Positions 1 through 5,090 of a stretch of 5,090 nt of DNA are shown in pieces. The position numbers were made by a program, and so were the translations under genes. Positions within the stretch are counted from its first letter, which is position 1; each line of letters opens with the position of its first letter. The stretch comes from Accumulibacter sp. (GTDB lineage: Bacteria > Pseudomonadota > Gammaproteobacteria > Burkholderiales > Rhodocyclaceae), in the NCBI GenBank assembly GCA_031274075.1, contig JAISQQ010000288.1, positions 1-5,090 of the forward strand, read 5' to 3'. Below the pieces are notes generated by a model. It searched no databases and had not been told where the DNA came from. It saw only the letters and a program-made list of their open reading frames with translations.

Positions 1-1
1 C

Positions 2-526
2 CTGCGGCCGGCCAACCCGATCTACCGCGACGTCATGGCGCGGACGCTCAACGCGCGCACCCACGACGAACTGCCGCCGACCCTGGCCAATCGCTGGATG
101 GACGGCCAAACGCTCGACATGACCGAACTCCTCAAAACCTTCCAGCAGTTCTGGCGAGAAAACGCGGACGCCTGGATCGAGCGCTACGACTACAAGGAAG
201 CCGCGCCGCACCTCATCCTGCAAGCCTTCCTGCAACGGGTGGTGAACGGCGGCGCGCAGATCGAACGGGAATTCGCCCTGGGAAGAGGCCGGGTCGACAT
301 CTGCGTCAAATACGGAAAAAAAGCCTACCCGATCGAAGTCAAGCTGGCTGGCCGGCCGAAAGCGGAAAGCCTGGAACAGATATTGGACTACATGGCCGCC
401 TGCGGCGCCAAAGAAGGCTGGGTCATCAGCTTCGACCGCCATCCCGGCCGCTCGTGGGACGAAAAGATCAGCTGGAGCACGGAAGCGCAGCCGGACGGAC
501 GGATCGTCCATTGGGTGGGGGGTTAA
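2..526 (+). CDS. AAA-like ATPase, C-terminal part with PD-(D/E)XK nuclease-like domain (5' end outside window)
   Basis: The reading frame is open to the left edge, so the gene starts upstream; the ATG at 35 is internal. The visible part opens with LRPANPIYRDVMARTLN, which resembles the 'ANPIYREVI' segment that follows the ATPase core in AAA-like (AAA_35/DUF1703-type) proteins. It continues with a helical stretch (LLKTFQQFWRENADAW, then APHLILQAFLQRVVNGG) and ends in a nuclease-fold-like domain: REFALGRGRVDICVKYG, then YPIEVKLAG. The Asp of RVDI and the Glu and Lys of IEVK fit the D...ExK pattern of PD-(D/E)XK enzymes. The Walker motifs would lie off the window. Such proteins are common stand-alone accessory genes of unclear role; nuclease activity is inferred only from the motif. 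The gene ends at TAA 524-526, immediately before a repeat element, with a second in-frame TAA at 542-544. It converges on the tolC-like gene. The family call is fairly sure, the function is not. Confidence 0.8.
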   Translation: MRPANPIYRDVMARTLNARTHDELPPTLANRWMDGQTLDMTELLKTFQQFWRENADAWIERYDYKEAAPHLILQAFLQRVVNGGAQIEREFALGRGRVDICVKYGKKAYPIEVKLAGRPKAESLEQILDYMAACGAKEGWVISFDRHPGRSWDEKISWSTEAQPDGRIVHWVGG

Positions 527-592
527 GGGGACAGAGGACAGTAATTCTTGCGGCGGCAAAGCCGCCGGAAACTTTACTGTCCCCTGTCCTCT
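527..592. repeat. Imperfect inverted repeat with central GC hairpin between convergent genes
   Basis: The outer arms pair 536-544 (GGACAGTAA) with 574-582 (TTACTGTCC) exactly. The pairing continues outward with a mismatch and six more pairs, giving about 17 of 19 matches. In the centre a perfect 7-bp stem, CGGCGGC (551-557) and GCCGCCG (561-567), closes an AAA loop. The element sits between the stops of two convergent genes, so its transcript could fold in either direction and act as a bidirectional terminator or 3'-end stabiliser. There is no U-run after the stem on either strand, so a classical rho-independent terminator is not supported. The same 7-bp stem sequence recurs at 2293-2309. Confidence 0.65.
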
Positions 593-2019
593 GTCTTCTG
601 TCCTCTGGTATCAGCGGGGATCAGCAGGCGATGGTCGAGGGCGCCCACGGCCCGGGCCAGCGCGCCGCGCGAGACGGACCAGTCGAGGGCGGCCTGGATG
701 CGCTGCACGCGGGCCGAGGCCAGCGCGCTCTGCGCGTTGAGCACGTCGAGGATGGCGCCCGCGCCGGCCTTGTAGCGGCCCAGCGCGACGCGCTCCGACT
801 GTTCGGCGGAAGACAGCAGGTCGGCGGCGGTGCGGATCGATTGCGTGGCGGTGACGAGGTTCTGGTAGTTCGTCCACACCTCCAGCGCGACCTGCTGGCG
901 AAGCGCCTCGCGCTGGGCGTGGGCCGCCTCGGCGCGGGCTTCGGCGGCGCGCACGCGGTACGTCGTCTCGTATCCGGAAAACAGGGGCAGCGTCAGCGTC
1001 AGCCCGATCGACTGGCCCTTGCTGCTGATCGAGCCGTTGTCCTGCCAGCCCGGGCCGGCGGAGAGCGACAGGGTTGGCCGGCCGGCGGCGCGCGCCTGGC
1101 CGATATTGGCCTGGGCCGCGCGGAAGCGGGCTTCCGCCGCCCGCAGGTCGGGACGCCGGCGGCGCGCCTCGGCGATCAGCGCCTCGACGTCGCGCTCGAA
1201 GGCCGCGCCGGGCGCGGCGTCGGGAATGGCGTCGAGGGCAAGCGGCGTCCCGGCGTCGAAGCCCATGACGTCGGCCAGGACGCCCTGCGCCGTCCTGAGC
1301 GTTCCCTCGGCCTTGACGCGGTCGAACACCGCCTGCGACCACGCCGTCTTTGCCTGCAAGCGGTCGGCCGGCGTCGCCGCGCCGATGCGGTAGCGCGTTT
1401 CCGCCGCCGTCAGGCTCTCCAGGCTGGCCTTTTCCGATTCCTGCGCCGCGTCCAGCGCGGCGCGGGCGGCCTGGGCGTTGTAGTAGGCCTGCAAGGCCGC
1501 GAGAAAAACCGTCTGCACCGTCGCGTCGAGCGTTCCCGCCGCGGCGACGAGCAGTTGGCGCGCGGCTTCGAGGCTGGCGTCGCGCGCGCCGGAATCGTAG
1601 AGCAGCCAGGAGAGCGTCAGCGAGGCGCTGCGCGGGTTCGCGGCGTCGCCGTCCGTGCGCTGGCGGGACACCGCCACGCTGGCGTCGAGGCCGGGCAGGT
1701 AGGCGGCGCGCGCCACGCCGAGTTCGGCGGCCTGCGCGTGGGCGCTGGCCCAGGCTTCGTGTGTTTGCGGGTGGCGGCAAAGCGCTTGGTCGACCACCTC
1801 CAGGACACCGTAAACCGCGCCGGACGGCAAGGGCTGACACGGTACGAAACCGCTCCTGGCGGGCGCCGCGAGCAGGGGAGGGGGCGGGGCGAGGGCTTCC
1901 GTGCCGAAAGGGTCGGCCGTCCCGGCGGCGTCGGCCCGGGACGCCGCCAGCGCGGCGAGGACGGCCAGCGCGGCGAGCGGCGACGGACGAAGCGAAAGGT
2001 GTTTTCGGCGTGAGTTCAT
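574..2019 (-). CDS. TolC-family outer-membrane channel protein
   Basis: The product is 481 residues if it starts at the ATG complementary to 2017-2019. That ATG has GGAGG nine bases upstream (2029-2033). A TTG one codon earlier (2020-2022) would be six bases from the same GGAGG and is less likely. Residues 1-31 form a signal peptide (SRRK, then an Ala/Leu-rich core ending ASRADA). Two TolC repeats (OEP family) follow, roughly 75-265 and 275-465. Each has an Ala-rich coiled-coil helix pair and a beta-strand segment, seen in LTLSWLLYDSG (134-144) and LTLPLFSGYETTYRVRAAEA (342-361). TPADRLQAKTAWSQA (216-230) and AGAILDVLNAQSALASARVQ (420-439) are family hallmarks. Members are trimeric channels that span the outer membrane and periplasm and serve drug efflux or type I secretion. 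No membrane-fusion or inner-membrane partner is in the window, so substrate and system are unknown. Cysteines C61 and C81 in the N-terminal segment could form a disulfide. The last ten residues come from a repeat. Confidence 0.9.
   Translation of the reverse strand: MNSRRKHLSLRPSPLAALAVLAALAASRADAAGTADPFGTEALAPPPPLLAAPARSGFVPCQPLPSGAVYGVLEVVDQALCRHPQTHEAWASAHAQAAELGVARAAYLPGLDASVAVSRQRTDGDAANPRSASLTLSWLLYDSGARDASLEAARQLLVAAAGTLDATVQTVFLAALQAYYNAQAARAALDAAQESEKASLESLTAAETRYRIGAATPADRLQAKTAWSQAVFDRVKAEGTLRTAQGVLADVMGFDAGTPLALDAIPDAAPGAAFERDVEALIAEARRRRPDLRAAEARFRAAQANIGQARAAGRPTLSLSAGPGWQDNGSISSKGQSIGLTLTLPLFSGYETTYRVRAAEARAEAAHAQREALRQQVALEVWTNYQNLVTATQSIRTAADLLSSAEQSERVALGRYKAGAGAILDVLNAQSALASARVQRIQAALDWSVSRGALARAVGALDHRLLIPADTRGQKTEDRGQ
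577..604. repeat. Tandem heptamer repeat, CTGTCNN x4
   Basis: Four consecutive 7-base units can be read: CTGTCCC, CTGTCCT, CTGTCTT and CTGTCCT, followed by a broken CTGG. Two inverted units (CTGTCCT, CTGTCCC on the - strand) lie at 528-541. The tandem units lie inside the 3' end of the minus-strand TolC-like gene and encode its last residues, RGQKTEDRGQ. A related heptamer array, CTGATCC, occurs at 2230-2250. Confidence 0.7.
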
Positions 2020-2028
2020 CAAAAACAG

Positions 2029-2033
2029 CCTCC
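2029..2033 (-). promoter_or_regulatory. Ribosome binding site of the TolC-like gene
   Basis: On the minus strand GGAGG lies nine bases before the ATG at 2019 and decides the start. A longer SD-like run, AAGGAGGAGG, lies further upstream (2043-2052) with no ATG, GTG or TTG at a usable distance after it, so it is probably not used for this gene. Confidence 0.6.
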
Positions 2034-2153
2034 GGATGGAAACCTCCTCCTTAGCGGATAATCCCGCGCGGAAGGGGTGTAAGCCCTTTTCGTGCTTTGG
2101 TACGGTCTACCGGACGTGGATTGAAACATCGACCCTGGAACAAGACGATTTTT

Positions 2154-2166
2154 CGCTAGTATAGCG
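2154..2166 (-). promoter_or_regulatory. Possible -10 element and small palindrome upstream of the TolC-like gene
   Basis: The minus strand reads TATACT at 2158-2163, five of six matches to the sigma-70 -10 box. It lies inside the short palindrome CGCTA-gta-TAGCG (2154-2166). Transcription from it would give a leader of about 130 bases before the ATG at 2019. No good -35 hexamer lies 16-18 bases upstream and there is no extended -10, so this is a weak candidate. It may need an activator, or it may be chance. Confidence 0.25.
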
Positions 2167-2229
2167 GCCTTCGTCCCGCATCCCTCTAGCGCTTGCCGGG
2201 TGCTTTCCCGCCCGCAAGAATACTGACAT

Positions 2230-2250
2230 CTGATCCCTGATCCCTGACCC
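2230..2250. repeat. Tandem heptamer repeat, CTGATCC x3
   Basis: Three consecutive 7-base units: CTGATCC, CTGATCC and CTGACCC. The array directly abuts the left arm of the REP doublet. It resembles in period and in its CTG start the CTGTCNN array at 577-604, which also adjoins a palindrome. Confidence 0.6.
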
Positions 2251-2396
2251 GTAGGGCGGGAAAGCGAAGCGCCTCCCGCCGGTCGTTCTTTCCGGCGGCG
2301 CAGCCGCCGCTTCTATTATTCGACGGCCTTTGAATCGTGCGGCGCGTTGCGCCGCAAAAAGGACCGGCGGGAGGCGCTGCACTTTCCCGCCCTACG
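2250..2396. repeat. REP doublet (REPIN/BIME-like element) with 35-bp inverted arms
   Basis: The left arm 2250-2284 and right arm 2362-2396 are inverted copies with 33 of 35 identical bases. Each arm carries GTAG at its outer end (2251-2254; CTAC at 2392-2395), followed by an imperfect palindrome. In the left arm GGCGGGA (2255-2261) pairs with TCCCGCC (2274-2280), with an inner GCG/CGC stem and an AAG loop. GTAG plus an imperfect hairpin is the known signature of REP sequences mobilised by RAYT (TnpA-REP) transposases, and two inverted REPs form a REPIN. The 77-base interior has two further perfect hairpins: CGGCGGC/GCCGCCG (2293-2299 and 2303-2309) and GCGGCGC/GCGCCGC (2339-2345 and 2349-2355). 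No RAYT gene is in the window. The element ends 36 bases before the putative Pho box and may act as a boundary between the divergent transcription units. Confidence 0.8.
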
Positions 2397-2432
2397 ATCG
2401 GGCGTTTCCACGGTTCGCCGAAAATTCATGGA

Positions 2433-2466
2433 CTGTCATTTGTTTGCAACAAAAGCTCCGTAGGCT
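2433..2466 (+). promoter_or_regulatory. Putative PhoB box and -10 of the phnCDE operon
   Basis: CTGTCAT at 2433-2439 exactly matches the first half of the classic PhoB box. It is followed by a four-base T-rich spacer (TTGT) and a weak second half, TTGCAAC (2444-2450, three of seven matches). In PhoB-dependent promoters the box replaces the -35 and the -10 lies about ten bases after it. TAGGCT at 2461-2466 is at that place (three of six matches to TATAAT). A further partial half-site, CTGTCGC, is at 2465-2471. Phosphonate uptake operons are known Pho regulon members, so the context supports the site; the weak second half and weak -10 limit confidence. Confidence 0.45.
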
Positions 2467-2502
2467 GTCGCTCCGTGGCGCCATTCATGGGAGACGGCAG
2501 CG

Positions 2503-3384
2503 ATGCAAGCCAATGTGGTTCATGTGTCCGAACTGAACAAGAGTTTCGGTTCCAGGCAGGTTCTGTTCGATCTGTCGCTGAACATCGAGCGGGGCGAAAT
2601 GGTGGCGCTGATCGGTTCCTCGGGGTCGGGAAAATCCACGCTTCTGCGGCATCTTTCCGGCCTGACGCGCGGTGACGGCGGTGCGCGGAAAAAGGATTCA
2701 AGCCATGAGGATTCGAGTCATGTCGATGTGCTGGGCAACAGCATTCAGCGCGGCGGACGCCTGCACCGCAGCGTGCGGCAATACCGTTCGGGAATCGGCT
2801 ACATCTTTCAGCAGTTCAACCTGGTGGGGCGCATGAGCGTGATGAACAACGTGCTCATCGGTTCCCTGGGCAGGATTCCGCGCTGGCGCGGCGTCTGCGG
2901 CTTGTTTTCCAGCGCCGAGCGCCAGCAGGCGCTGCATGCGCTGGAGCGCGTCGGCATGGCGGAATACGCCGAGCGGCGGGCCTCGACCCTCTCCGGAGGG
3001 CAGCAGCAGCGCGTGGCCATCGCGCGGGCGCTCACGCAACGGGCCGAAATCATCCTGGCGGATGAGCCCGTCGCTTCCCTGGACCCGGAGTCGGCGCGCA
3101 AGGTCATGGAGCTGCTCTCCGAGATCAACGCCCAGGACAAGACCACGGTGCTCGTGTCGCTGCATCAGGTCGACTACGCCCGCCGCTATTGTCCGCGCAC
3201 CGTGGCCCTGAAACAGGGCCGCATCCACTACAACGGGCCGACGCTGTCCTTGGACGACGCGCATCTGGCCAGGATTTACGGCGCCGAAACGGCGGCAATC
3301 GGCATTCATGCGAATGAGATTTCCGCCAGCCCGGACGCCGGTTTGCAAGCCGCCGTCCTGCGGACGGCATCCCGTTTGGCCTGA
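2503..3384 (+). CDS. phnC: Phosphonate ABC transporter, ATP-binding subunit PhnC
   Basis: This 293-residue cytoplasmic ATPase drives phosphonate import. It carries all ABC ATPase motifs: Walker [10 protein letters not shown] (38-46), Q-loop FQQFNLV (102-108), signature LSGGQQQR (163-170), Walker B IILADE (183-188), D-loop SLD (192-194) and the H-loop His221 in SLHQVDYA. The PhnC-specific stretches [20 protein letters not shown] and [10 protein letters not shown] set it apart from other importers. The ATG is chosen because GGAG (2490-2493) lies nine bases upstream and [15 protein letters not shown] aligns with the family N-terminus. Two oddities appear. A Lys/Asp/Ser/His-rich segment at about 61-74, before VDVLG, is roughly nine residues longer than my recollection of E. 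coli PhnC and contains a near-duplicated [10 protein letters not shown]. The C-terminus is about 30 residues longer than E. coli PhnC. phnD follows 31 bases later, so the two are very likely cotranscribed. Confidence 0.95.
   Translation: MQANVVHVSELNKSFGSRQVLFDLSLNIERGEMVALIGSSGSGKSTLLRHLSGLTRGDGGARKKDSSHEDSSHVDVLGNSIQRGGRLHRSVRQYRSGIGYIFQQFNLVGRMSVMNNVLIGSLGRIPRWRGVCGLFSSAERQQALHALERVGMAEYAERRASTLSGGQQQRVAIARALTQRAEIILADEPVASLDPESARKVMELLSEINAQDKTTVLVSLHQVDYARRYCPRTVALKQGRIHYNGPTLSLDDAHLARIYGAETAAIGIHANEISASPDAGLQAAVLRTASRLA
2695..2724 (+). repeat. 15-bp tandem duplication within phnC
   Basis: Units 2695-2709 and 2710-2724 match at 11 of 15 bases and encode DSSHE and DSSHV. The unit length is a multiple of three, so the frame is kept. 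The repeat falls in the segment that is longer than in E. coli PhnC. Confidence 0.5.
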
Positions 3385-3397
3385 CCGGCTTTTTTAC

Positions 3398-3407
3398 AAG
3401 GAGAAGG
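3398..3407 (+). promoter_or_regulatory. Ribosome binding site of phnD
   Basis: AAGGAGAAGG is a strong purine-rich SD region ending eight bases before the ATG at 3416. It rules out the upstream in-frame ATG at 3308, which lies inside phnC, and the GTG at 3407, which overlaps the SD. Confidence 0.65.
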
Positions 3408-3415
3408 TGAACATC

Positions 3416-4420
3416 ATGCGTGATTTTTTCAAAAGAGCTTTGAACGCTTTGAACATACTCGGCGTCCTCTGTTTTTGCCTGGCGCTTCCCGCGGCGGCGC
3501 AAACGCAAAAGGAGATCAACTTCGGCATCATTTCCACGGAAAGTTCATCGAACCTGCGCAACATATGGGATCCCTTCCTCGCGGACATGAGCCGCCAGAC
3601 GGGTTTCAAGGTCAATGCGTTTTTCGCTTCCGATTATGCCGGAATCATCCAGGGCATACGTTTCGACAAGGTGGACATCGCCTGGATGGGCAATAAGGCG
3701 GCCATGGAAGCGGTGGATCGCGCCGGCGCGGAAGTCATCGCGCAAACCGTCGCCGCCAACGGAGACGCCGGTTACTGGAGCGTGCTGCTGGCGCACAAGG
3801 ACAGCCCCTACACTTCCGTGGAAGAGGTGCTGAAAAACGCCAGGGAGATCAGCTTCGGCAATGGCGACCCGAATTCGACTTCCGGTTTCCTGGTGCCCGG
3901 TTATTATGTGTTCGCGCAAAATGGCGTAGACCCCAAGCAGATTTTCAAGCGCACCCTGAACGCCAATCACGAGGCCAATGCCCTCGCGGTGGCCAACAAG
4001 CACGTCGATATCGCCACCAACAACACGGAAAACCTGGATCGCCTGAAAATCACCGCGCCGGATAAATTCCAGCAATTGAAGGTCATCTGGAAATCGCCGC
4101 TGATTCCTTCCGATCCCTTGGTCATACGGAAGAATCTCGACGCCGGGACCCAGAAAACCCTGAAGGATTTCCTTTTCGGCTACGGCAAGAACGCGGAAGA
4201 AAAGAAAAAGCTGGAAGCCCTGCAATGGGCGCCGTTCCGGGTTTCCAACGACGACCAGTTGCTGCCGATTCGCCAGCTCGAACTTTTCAAGCAACAGGCC
4301 ACGGTCAAGGCGGATGGAAGCCTCTCGGAAAAAGAGAAGAATGAGCGTCTCAATGAGATCAACGCCGAACTGGCCAAACTCGACCGGCGCATGAAGGATC
4401 TGGAACTGGCGCGGAAATAA
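3416..4420 (+). CDS. phnD: Phosphonate ABC transporter, periplasmic substrate-binding protein PhnD
   Basis: This 334-residue binding protein captures phosphonates in the periplasm and delivers them to PhnE. Residues 1-28 form a Sec signal peptide ([10 protein letters not shown], a hydrophobic core, then LPAAA), with likely cleavage before Gln29. No proper lipobox precedes Cys19 or Cys21, so it is probably soluble. The mature part matches PhnD along its length: [68 protein letters not shown] and [12 protein letters not shown]. The E. coli ligand residues are all kept: Tyr74, Tyr120, Ser154-Thr155-Ser156, His185, Glu205 and Asp233 in this numbering. This supports binding of a phosphonate with an amino group, such as 2-aminoethylphosphonate. 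One departure is Met91 in DIAWMGN, where E. coli has Tyr. The C-terminal 35 residues are charged and helical, as in E. coli. phnE follows after 11 bases. Confidence 0.96.
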   Translation: MRDFFKRALNALNILGVLCFCLALPAAAQTQKEINFGIISTESSSNLRNIWDPFLADMSRQTGFKVNAFFASDYAGIIQGIRFDKVDIAWMGNKAAMEAVDRAGAEVIAQTVAANGDAGYWSVLLAHKDSPYTSVEEVLKNAREISFGNGDPNSTSGFLVPGYYVFAQNGVDPKQIFKRTLNANHEANALAVANKHVDIATNNTENLDRLKITAPDKFQQLKVIWKSPLIPSDPLVIRKNLDAGTQKTLKDFLFGYGKNAEEKKKLEALQWAPFRVSNDDQLLPIRQLELFKQQATVKADGSLSEKEKNERLNEINAELAKLDRRMKDLELARK

Positions 4421-4431
4421 CGGCAATCGAC

Positions 4432-5090
4432 ATGGCGGTCGTCACCCGATTCCCGTTCCCGCAAATGGAAAATACCGGCCCCGGCCCCAGGGAACACTGG
4501 TTCAGGCTTTTCTGCTGGGGACTTTTCCTGGGCGTGCTGGCCTGGTCGTGGCGGGGCGCGGAAATGGCGCCGGGGAACCTGGTCCATGACGCCGGCAATA
4601 TCGTGACCCTGGCGAAGGATTTTTTTCCGCCCGATTTCAGGCAGTGGCGGTTCTATCTGGAAGAAATGCTGGTGACCTTCCATATCGCCGTCTGGGGCAC
4701 CCTGCTGGCCATCGTCTGCGCCATTCCGCTGGGATTGTCGAGCGCCGAGAACATCGCGCCGTGGTGGATACGCCACCCGGTGCGCCGCGTGATGGACGCC
4801 CTGCGCTCGATCAACGAAATGGTGTTCGCCATGATTTTCGTCGCCGCGGTCGGCCTGGGGCCGTTTCCCGGCGTGCTGGCGCTCTTCGTGCATACCACCG
4901 GCGTATTGGCCAAGCTCTTCGCCGAAGCGGTGGAAGCCATAGACCCCGGCCCGGTGGAAGGCGTGCGCGCCACCGGAGCCAGCGCCTTGCAGGAAATCGT
5001 TTTTGGCGTCATTCCGCAAGTCGTGCCGCTGTGGATTTCCTACTCGCTCTACCGCTTCGAGTCGAACGTCCGTTCGGCGACCGTGGTGGG
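4432..5090 (+). CDS. phnE: Phosphonate ABC transporter, permease PhnE (3' end outside window)
   Basis: The reading frame is open from the ATG at 4432 to the right edge, 219 complete codons. The product is the inner-membrane channel of the phosphonate importer. Hydrophobic segments lie at about 24-41, 80-103, 130-153 and 188-207. GAEMAPGNL (42-50), [11 protein letters not shown] (62-72), [18 protein letters not shown] (117-134) and [17 protein letters not shown] (203-219) are strongly PhnE-like. The EAA loop that contacts PhnC is [20 protein letters not shown] (176-195), with its Gly at 182. There is no clear SD before the ATG, only weak GGAA far upstream. The start is 11 bases after the phnD stop, so translational coupling is likely. 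The ATG at 4465 has no SD either and would still keep all membrane segments. The part seen has no frameshift, unlike the disrupted phnE known in E. coli K-12. Confidence 0.93.
   Translation, partial: MAVVTRFPFPQMENTGPGPREHWFRLFCWGLFLGVLAWSWRGAEMAPGNLVHDAGNIVTLAKDFFPPDFRQWRFYLEEMLVTFHIAVWGTLLAIVCAIPLGLSSAENIAPWWIRHPVRRVMDALRSINEMVFAMIFVAAVGLGPFPGVLALFVHTTGVLAKLFAEAVEAIDPGPVEGVRATGASALQEIVFGVIPQVVPLWISYSLYRFESNVRSATVV

Larger units (their letters stand above)
2020..2502. other. Divergent intergenic region between tolC-like gene and phnC
   Basis: These 483 bases hold no convincing gene. The 91-residue minus-strand frame across 2107-2382 and the short plus frames from 2330 are translations of repeats. 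The left part (2020-2160) would be the leader of the tolC-like transcript and includes a small stem-loop (AAGGG 2072-2076 with CCCTT 2084-2088). The centre holds heptamer repeats and a REP doublet. The right part (2397-2502) holds the putative Pho-controlled promoter and the RBS of phnC. The octamer ATTCATGG occurs twice, at 2424-2431 and 2483-2490. Confidence 0.75.

Noticed and set aside
454..2013. A 519-residue plus-strand open frame antisense to the TolC-like gene.
   Set aside because: It is a shadow frame of the GC-rich tolC-like gene. Its composition is Arg/Gly/Ala-rich with no recognisable domain, while the opposite strand encodes a clear TolC-family protein with signal peptide and RBS.
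2096..2127. Sequence ending CGTGGATTGAAAC, identical to the 3' end of many type I-C CRISPR repeats.
   Set aside because: Only about 13 bases match, the expected palindrome in the first half is poor, and no second copy occurs at repeat-spacer distance. No cas gene is nearby. A lone match of this length may be chance or a relic.
2339..2360. Hairpin GCGGCGC/GCGCCGC followed by AAAAA as a rho-independent terminator.
   Set aside because: The plus strand has an A-run and not a T-run after the stem, and on the minus strand the T-run comes before the stem, so neither direction fits.
2107..2382. A 91-residue minus-strand open frame in the intergenic region.
   Set aside because: It is a translation of the REP arms, hairpins and heptamers and has no protein-like features.
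3379..3395. GCC/GGC stem followed by six T's between phnC and phnD, resembling a terminator.
   Set aside because: The stem has only three pairs and phnD follows at once with a strong RBS, so termination there is unlikely.
3308..3415. An upstream in-frame ATG that would extend PhnD by 36 residues.
   Set aside because: It overlaps the end of phnC, lacks an SD and would bury the signal peptide; the ATG at 3416 has a strong SD and starts a proper signal peptide.

Overview
The window comes from a GC-rich proteobacterium. The betaproteobacteria-like style (GC-rich wobble positions, a TolC-family outer-membrane protein, GTAG-type REP palindromes, an enterobacterial-like phnCDE order) suggests a betaproteobacterium, but this is inferred from style and not proven. 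An outer-membrane channel and a periplasmic binding protein with a signal peptide show that the cell is Gram-negative.

Layout: (1) Positions 2-526, + strand: the 3' part of a gene for an AAA-like ATPase whose C-terminal domain looks like a PD-(D/E)XK nuclease fold; it begins left of the window. (2) Positions 527-604: a short repeat between two convergent genes, made of an inverted repeat around a GC-rich hairpin plus tandem CTGTCNN heptamers. The repeat supplies the stop codon and about ten C-terminal residues of the next gene. (3) Positions 574-2019, - strand: a TolC-family outer-membrane efflux or secretion channel. (4) Positions 2020-2502: a 483-base divergent intergenic region. From left to right it holds the leader and a possible -10 of the tolC-like gene, CTGATCC heptamers, a 147-bp REP doublet (REPIN/BIME) with 35-bp arms beginning in GTAG, and a PhoB-box-like site just before phnC. 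(5) Positions 2503-5090, + strand: phnC, phnD and phnE (phnE runs off the right edge), an ABC importer for phosphonates.

The three phn genes are tightly spaced (31 and 11 bases) and form one operon. PhnD captures the phosphonate in the periplasm, PhnE is the membrane channel and PhnC supplies ATP hydrolysis. All three match my recollection of the E. coli Phn proteins closely, including the ligand residues of PhnD. The Pho-box-like element fits induction under phosphate starvation. C-P lyase genes or another phosphonate-degradation pathway may follow to the right, but that lies outside the window.

No wholly new system is visible. The points most worth a second look are the REPIN beside the Pho promoter, the repeat that has become the end of a coding region, and small departures from the family pattern in PhnC and PhnD.
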